Assembly (NCBI GenBank): GCA_022722495.1
Contig: JAIJLI010000046.1
Span: 1 to 10,164, forward strand
DNA: 10,164 nucleotides
DNA from: Dialister sp.
GTDB lineage: Bacteria > Bacillota > Negativicutes > Veillonellales > Dialisteraceae
Reading direction: 5' to 3'
Shown: in pieces, positions 6,629 to 10,164 of the stretch
Layout: each line of letters begins with the position of its first letter
Numbering within the stretch: the stretch's first letter is position 1
Notes under the pieces: model-generated
Database searches by the model: none
What the model was told of the DNA's origin: nothing
What the model saw: only the letters and a program-made list of their open reading frames with translations
Made by a program: the position numbers and the translations under genes

Positions 6629-7136
6629 AATAATTTTTCTTGACTTTGATGGTGTTCTGAATACAGAATACCATCAAAGACAATTACAGTTTGAAGGAAA
6701 AATATGGCAAGACAGGCACGGTGCCAGCTTTGATCCCGAAGCCGTAAAACAGCTGCAAGCCATAGTCGATAAGACTCATGCAGACATCGTAATAGAATCC
6801 TCATGGAAATATCTTGGCTTGGAGGCTATGCAGGAAATGTGGCAAGACAGACAACTGCCAGGAAGAGTAATTGACATTACTCCTTCTGTTGTCAGTGATA
6901 GCCTGTTGCTTTCTGCAGATTTGGATCAAACCTCCCCATCAGCACTTCATTGTAAAGGTGCAGAAATAGCCTCATGGCTTTATGATAACAATATACAAGA
7001 TACCCCGTATGCCATTATTGATGATGAGTATGTTATCTTGGAATCTCAACTTCCACATCTCGTATTGACAAATCCTTACGATGGGCTTACCGAAGAATTG
7101 GCAATGAGAGCCATCAACATATTGAATCAACAATAA
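6609..7136 (+). CDS. Small HAD-fold hydrolase, Swiss-Army-Knife RNA-repair type
   Basis: A 175-aa protein with HAD-superfamily motifs. Motif I, FLDFDGVLN at 10-18, has the nucleophile Asp12 and the acid/base Asp14. The motif II Ser is at 64 or 65 (IVIESSW), a plausible motif III Lys is at 117 (KGAEIASWL), and motif IV is Asp138-Asp139 (AIIDDE). The short length, the motif II tryptophan and the LVLTNPYDGLTEE ending match the HAD domain named for 'Swiss Army Knife' RNA-repair proteins (HAD_SAK family). That family is thought to act as a phosphatase on nucleotides or RNA ends; the substrate here is unknown. The start codon lies inside the preceding gene (20-nt overlap), which implies translational coupling and a functional link to the Sel1/PKD/LRR protein. 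No cap-domain insert is evident, so the site is probably open to a large substrate. Confidence 0.85.
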   Translation: MAKKLSKIIFLDFDGVLNTEYHQRQLQFEGKIWQDRHGASFDPEAVKQLQAIVDKTHADIVIESSWKYLGLEAMQEMWQDRQLPGRVIDITPSVVSDSLLLSADLDQTSPSALHCKGAEIASWLYDNNIQDTPYAIIDDEYVILESQLPHLVLTNPYDGLTEELAMRAINILNQQ

Positions 7137-7196
7137 AACTTTCAAGGAATTTTAATTTAGTTCTAACCTGTCATAAATAATGGGGCACCATAGCCA

Positions 7197-7204
7197 TACC
7201 TTTG
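7197..7204 (+). promoter_or_regulatory. Candidate -7 box of the W-repeat gene
   Basis: TACCTTTG fits the TAnnTTTG consensus and is followed by GCACCC, very like the start of the window (TTTGCACC). It lies 31 nt before the ATG at 7236, within the 99-nt gap after the HAD gene. No TTTG is present 19-21 nt upstream, so the -33 half is poor. The gap and the box suggest that the W-repeat gene can be transcribed separately from the operon before it. Confidence 0.5.
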
Positions 7205-7235
7205 CACCCAATAGCGTAATTAAATTTTCAAAGAT

Positions 7236-7757
7236 ATGGCAAATGATAAGTTAAACAAAGAGTTGGTTTCTCGTATGATGGACGATGCTGCATGGAAAGA
7301 ACTCTCCAAAGACTTTCCATGGACAGAACAGTTGCTTGAGAAGTATATGAACTATGTGGACTGGAAAGAAATTTCAAGAAACTACGATGTAGTGTGGACC
7401 AAAAGCCTACTTGAAAAATTCAAGCACAGACTTGACTGGCACGAATTGACATCAAACAGTAGTACACTATTGTTTACAGAAGACAACATAGAGACATTTA
7501 AGGATTGTTGGGATTGGGAAGTGCTATCAGACAAGTCTTGTATCGACATGACCCACGAACTTTTAATCAAGTATGCTGACAGATGGAATTGGGCATACAT
7601 AATAGATCGATATGGTGACGATACTATTACCTACAATGAGGAATTTCTCGAAAAGTATGGAGATTATATTTCTGCATCAGAACTGGGCGGTTCTAAGCTG
7701 TGGGACAATATTATCGAACACCGCATAAAAGCGATCAAAAAGAAAATTCTGTCTTAA
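7236..7757 (+). CDS. Tandem tryptophan-anchored repeat protein
   Basis: This 173-aa protein is almost wholly made of repeats about 25 residues long. Each begins with (D/A/N)W-x-x-(L/I)-(S/T) and ends in LLEKY- or LIKYADR-type helices. The anchor tryptophans fall at residues 20, 43, 68, 94 and 119, and the repeat around 147 has lost its Trp. Examples are AWKELSKDFPWTEQLLEKY and DWKEISRNYDVVWTKSLLEKF. Similar W-x-x-(L/I)-S repeats occur in hypothetical proteins of Bacteroidetes, and I know of no established function. The fold is probably an alpha-solenoid used for protein binding. There is no signal peptide. It lies 99 nt after the HAD gene behind its own -7 box and ends 40 nt before a strong terminator, so it closes this gene cluster. 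It may be an accessory or an independent gene. Confidence 0.85.
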   Translation: MANDKLNKELVSRMMDDAAWKELSKDFPWTEQLLEKYMNYVDWKEISRNYDVVWTKSLLEKFKHRLDWHELTSNSSTLLFTEDNIETFKDCWDWEVLSDKSCIDMTHELLIKYADRWNWAYIIDRYGDDTITYNEEFLEKYGDYISASELGGSKLWDNIIEHRIKAIKKKILS

Positions 7758-7797
7758 ATTATTATTTTAGGTACCGATACACGACTATTGGCAAAGG

Positions 7798-7854
7798 AAA
7801 GCAATGCATATGGCTTTAGTTTCAAATACTCTAAAGCCACATGCATAGCTTTTT
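7798..7854 (+). terminator. Strong intrinsic terminator
   Basis: Positions 7798-7819 pair with 7831-7852 in 20 of 22 positions (mismatches 7810/7840 and 7803/7847) around an 11-nt loop, followed by the T run 7850-7854. It lies 40 nt after the W-repeat gene and would end the transcript of the whole upstream cluster. An A-rich left flank means it could also work on the other strand. It separates the cluster from the Septu genes. Confidence 0.85.
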
Positions 7855-8262
7855 ATCTACCAATCAGTTGCCAATGTCTTGGCCGAAGAAATGGCAAGGA
7901 TGAATGTAGAGGAATTGGCTAGGCAACTGGATTGCAGCAGCAAGATTTTTTCATCCTCTTTCAGGAACTTGCTTTCACCCCTCACTTCTATTATATAAGA
8001 AGTCTTATGGTAAATAGGATATTTGCAGTACACCCTATTGAGAGGAATCACCATATAACTTTAGCAATTAGTTTTTTTAATGATAAAGCATTTAAATTGC
8101 ATTGCAAGGATTATGATAAATAGTAAATTAAATATGGTCTGTATAATGTAATATCAGCCTCTCTTTTATGCCGTAAATATTAATATCCTATTCTAATTAA
8201 GACATGAATGTTATTAGTAGTCTAAAAATAATCGTAAATCTTTAAAGAAATACGTTTAAAAA
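7855..8262. other. Non-coding stretch between the terminator and the Septu promoter
   Basis: About 400 nt without a convincing intact gene. The first half holds a possible gene fragment (7858-7998). The second half is very AT-rich and contains only trivial AT palindromes, such as 8177-8186. No reverse transcriptase gene and no clear retron-like ncRNA fold were seen, which matters because some PtuAB pairs are retron effectors. Confidence 0.5.
7858..7998 (+). pseudogene. Possible remnant of a small helix-turn-helix-like gene
   Basis: In one frame the DNA reads YQSVANVLAEEMARMNVEEL and then ARQLDCSSKIFSSSFRNLLSP, ending at TAA 7996-7998. A 35-residue peptide could start at the ATG at 7891. The charged helix followed by a 'LARQLDCSSKIFSSSF' segment looks like real protein with helix-turn-helix character, but no complete gene surrounds it and a terminator sits directly upstream. 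I read it as the tail of a gene whose 5' part was lost. The family is not identified. Confidence 0.3.
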
Positions 8263-8294
8263 TTTGGAGGTTACATAAAATCGTTGTAACTTTG
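8263..8294 (+). promoter_or_regulatory. Bacteroidetes promoter of the Septu operon
   Basis: TTTG (8263-8266), a 20-nt spacer and TAACTTTG (8287-8294) match both halves of the consensus with ideal spacing. The -7 box ends 25 nt before the ATG at 8320, giving a short leader of about 20 nt. This is the best promoter in the window and indicates that ptuA and ptuB are transcribed independently of the upstream cluster. Confidence 0.8.
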
Positions 8295-8319
8295 TGCGCA
8301 TAATAAAATTATAGCAATC

Positions 8320-9648
8320 ATGAGAATTAACAAGATAGATATTGTAAACTTTAAAGGATTCCAGCGTGAAATGAGGGAATTCAAGTCGAATCTTACAGTG
8401 GTTATTGGCAACAATACCGCAGGTAAGACTACTTTGCTCAAGACTTTACAGATAGGATTGGGTGCCTATTTGCAATGTTTGAGTAAACTGCCTAGTACAG
8501 TACAATATCGTCGCAACTTTAGTATTCATGATCGCTTTATGGCATTTGATTCAACAGAAAAAGATTATGTCCCAAACGGAGAGCGTACTCGCATCACAAT
8601 AGATGCAGATTTCTACGTTACTGATTCCATAGAAAATAATGAGCCACAATTTACTCCTATTTCTATTTCATGGTCTCGCGAATTCACTGGTAGTACCACA
8701 ACTCATAGCAGATCATGTGCAGGGGAACTGATGACTATGGTTTCAGACATGGAAGCCAAAAGATATGAGCATCATGATGGTGCAATATATCCATTAGTCT
8801 TATCTTTCGGAGCCAAGAGAACCAGCGATGCCCAGATGAAGATTACCCGTAAGATAAAGGAAAGAGCGTCTAGAATAGAGAAAGCCTACAAATTTGCTCT
8901 CCATGACAAGGTTGACTTTGATGGTGCTATGGAATGGTTAGCTCGTTACGATAAAAATGTCAGGGATGGAAAAGAATTTGAGGGAACTCGCGAAGCTTTC
9001 TTTGAGGCACTGCAAACAGCTATTCCTGCTTTGTCAGAAATCGATTTTGATCATGGTGAAATAGAAGCTGTGGTATCGGTAACAGGACATATTCCCTCTC
9101 GCCATCATTTCTCTTACATGAGTGATGGACTTCAGTCAATGATTAATATTGTAGCAGAGATTGCCCATCGTTGCATCGAATTAAATGGTTGCTTGGGACG
9201 GAATGCTGTTAAAAAGACACCTGGTGTTGTGATGATAGATGAGATTGCTCTCTATCTGCATCCTCATTGGCAAAAGCATGTGCTTCAGGATTTGGCTCAG
9301 GCTTTCCCTATGATTCAGTTCATTGTATCTACCCATAGTCCATTTATCGTTCAGAGTCTTCAAAAGAATCAGCTTATCAGCTTCGATGAAAATGTAATGA
9401 TAGAAGGTGAACCTTACCGAGAATCATTAGAGGATATTACTGCCGATCGAATGGGTTTGGAACAGAATATTAGAAGTAAAAGATTTCAGGAGATGCAGGA
9501 AATCGCAAAAAATTACTTCAAGTCGATACAAAACGGAGAAGAAGACAAGAAATTATTGGAGAAGCTAAGAGAGATTGAAGCTACCTTCAGCGATAATCCT
9601 GCCTATCTTGCTTTATTACAATCTGAATATAATACGAAAGGAAATTAG
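8320..9648 (+). CDS. ptuA: Septu system ATPase PtuA
   Basis: A 442-aa SMC/ABC-like ATPase. KIDIVNFKGF (5-14) is the typical first strand. Walker A is GNNTAGKT (30-37). An ABC-signature-like YMSDGLQSM lies at 266-274. Walker B is GVVMIDEIALYLHP (302-315, Asp307 and Glu308), and the switch His is in STHSPF (His339). The C-terminal 60 residues are charged and helical. This is the single-polypeptide AAA ATPase of the Septu anti-phage system. In characterised Septu systems PtuA forms a complex with the HNH nuclease PtuB, and nucleotide state is thought to hold the nuclease in check until infection. The next gene, 3 nt downstream, encodes that HNH partner, which supports the assignment over the many other overcoming-lysogenization-like or RecF-like ATPases. 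It has a clear promoter of its own. No reverse transcriptase is nearby, so this appears to be stand-alone Septu rather than a retron effector. Confidence 0.88.
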   Translation: MRINKIDIVNFKGFQREMREFKSNLTVVIGNNTAGKTTLLKTLQIGLGAYLQCLSKLPSTVQYRRNFSIHDRFMAFDSTEKDYVPNGERTRITIDADFYVTDSIENNEPQFTPISISWSREFTGSTTTHSRSCAGELMTMVSDMEAKRYEHHDGAIYPLVLSFGAKRTSDAQMKITRKIKERASRIEKAYKFALHDKVDFDGAMEWLARYDKNVRDGKEFEGTREAFFEALQTAIPALSEIDFDHGEIEAVVSVTGHIPSRHHFSYMSDGLQSMINIVAEIAHRCIELNGCLGRNAVKKTPGVVMIDEIALYLHPHWQKHVLQDLAQAFPMIQFIVSTHSPFIVQSLQKNQLISFDENVMIEGEPYRESLEDITADRMGLEQNIRSKRFQEMQEIAKNYFKSIQNGEEDKKLLEKLREIEATFSDNPAYLALLQSEYNTKGN

Positions 9649-9651
9649 CCG

Positions 9652-10098
9652 ATGAGACCAGTAGAGAAAAAGAATGTTGGCGAAACTGTCTCTTATGTAA
9701 ATTCCAAGAATCAAACAATAACAGAGACTATACAAGAATACTATTCTCCCTATAATAATGCCAAAATGCCATTATTGGGTAATCTTGGCTGGTTTTGTTC
9801 TTATTGTGAAGGAACCCATTTGCCAAATGAACTCGCAGTGGAACATATTGAACCAAAAGGAACAAATGGAGAAGAGACGGCATGGAATAACTTTTTAATA
9901 TCCTGTGGTATCTGTAATTCCACAAAAGGGCACCCTGAAATTCATGAAGAGGATTATCATTGGCCACATACTGATAATACTTTCAGAGACTTCATCTACA
10001 CTGCAGGTGGAGCGGTCATGCTGAATCCTCATTTGGATGAAGATGAAAAGGGCAAAGCCAAGAAACTACCTCAGTTCGGGATAAGAAATAGTGCCTAA
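9652..10098 (+). CDS. ptuB: Septu HNH nuclease PtuB, probably with an altered C-terminus
   Basis: A 148-aa HNH-family nuclease. Zinc-binding cysteine pairs C49-x2-C52 (FCSYCE) and C85-x2-C88 (SCGICN) bracket the catalytic core VEHIEPK (His65), WNNFL (Asn79-Asn80) and the CNSTKG segment. FIYTAGGAVMLNPHLDEDE then follows, as in the PtuB/retron-type HNH group. It would act as the DNA-cutting effector of the PtuAB complex. It begins 3 nt after the ptuA stop, and AAAGGAAA just before that stop serves as its ribosome binding site. After residue about 137 the sequence (LPQFGIRNSA) stops abruptly, whereas I would expect a further helical tail in this group. No alternative frame clearly continues it. 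A truncation by rearrangement is possible, as is a natural short form. The HNH core itself is complete. Confidence 0.85.
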   Translation: MRPVEKKNVGETVSYVNSKNQTITETIQEYYSPYNNAKMPLLGNLGWFCSYCEGTHLPNELAVEHIEPKGTNGEETAWNNFLISCGICNSTKGHPEIHEEDYHWPHTDNTFRDFIYTAGGAVMLNPHLDEDEKGKAKKLPQFGIRNSA

Positions 10099-10103
10099 AA
10101 AAG

Positions 10104-10134
10104 TTGGTAATCTCCGATATTTTTTGTATCTTTG
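10104..10134 (+). promoter_or_regulatory. Promoter of a gene beyond the right edge
   Basis: TTG (10104-10106), a 20-nt spacer and TATCTTTG (10127-10134) match the Bacteroidetes -33/-7 consensus. It begins just after the ptuB stop and points out of the window. The start codon it serves lies outside. Its closeness to the abrupt end of ptuB fits a junction where new DNA joined the Septu locus. Confidence 0.7.
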
Positions 10135-10164
10135 TAGTTGAAATCCAATTAGTTACAAACATAA

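Noticed and set aside
7932..8123. A 63-aa plus-strand frame in the gap before Septu
   Set aside because: No motif, no promoter or ribosome binding site, and it overlaps a more protein-like frame at 7858-7998. Probably chance.
7855..8319. A retron (ncRNA plus reverse transcriptase) feeding the PtuAB pair
   Set aside because: No reverse transcriptase gene is present and no long msr/msd-like fold with conserved branching G was seen. A normal promoter directly precedes ptuA.
8320..9648. Reading the ATPase as an OLD-family or RecF-like protein
   Set aside because: There is no TOPRIM domain after the ATPase core, and the coupled HNH gene 3 nt downstream points to Septu.
1..10164. CRISPR array, tRNA or rRNA genes, complete insertion sequence
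   Set aside because: No regularly spaced direct repeats, no cloverleaf with a T-arm motif, and no intact transposase with terminal inverted repeats were found by reading both strands.

Overview
The window looks like chromosomal accessory DNA from a member of the Bacteroidales (Bacteroides, Phocaeicola, Prevotella or a close relative). Three things point there. The promoters match the Bacteroidetes -33/-7 consensus (TTTG, about 20 nt, TAnnTTTG) and lie close to start codons. The DNA is AT-rich with weak Shine-Dalgarno sites. Several proteins recall Bacteroidales families: a DUF6557-like protein, PKD/LRR modules and a CTn-type integrase N-terminus. All convincing genes are on the plus strand.

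Layout. Positions 1-265 hold the 5' remnant of a tyrosine recombinase (integrase) gene broken by two in-frame stops. Positions 266-742 carry no convincing gene but contain several strong inverted repeats. At 743-1716 lies a DUF6557-like gene whose last part appears to be in another frame, probably a one-base frameshift. Positions 1778-7136 form a tight five-gene run: a WYL-domain regulator, an unrecognised 363-aa protein, a protein with uracil-DNA-glycosylase-like motifs, a large Sel1/PKD-like/LRR protein, and a small HAD-fold protein of the 'Swiss Army Knife' RNA-repair type that overlaps its predecessor by 20 nt. A 173-aa protein built of about 25-residue tryptophan-anchored repeats follows at 7236-7757. 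It probably has its own promoter and ends at a strong hairpin terminator (7798-7854).

After a roughly 560-nt non-coding stretch with a possible small gene remnant, a good promoter precedes an ATPase and HNH pair at 8320-10098. This is a Septu (PtuA/PtuB) anti-phage system; the PtuB C-terminus looks shortened or altered. A promoter for a gene beyond the right edge closes the window.

How the genes may work together. Septu is an established defence system and the left edge shows decayed mobile-element DNA, so this is plausibly a defence or variable island. The WYL regulator, orphan protein, UDG-like enzyme, Sel1/PKD/LRR protein and HAD protein are packed like an operon. They have the composition of a candidate uncharacterised defence or nucleic-acid-processing module: regulator, DNA-base enzyme, recognition scaffold, and nucleotide or RNA-end phosphatase. 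That functional reading is inference; the domain calls rest on motifs read by eye.
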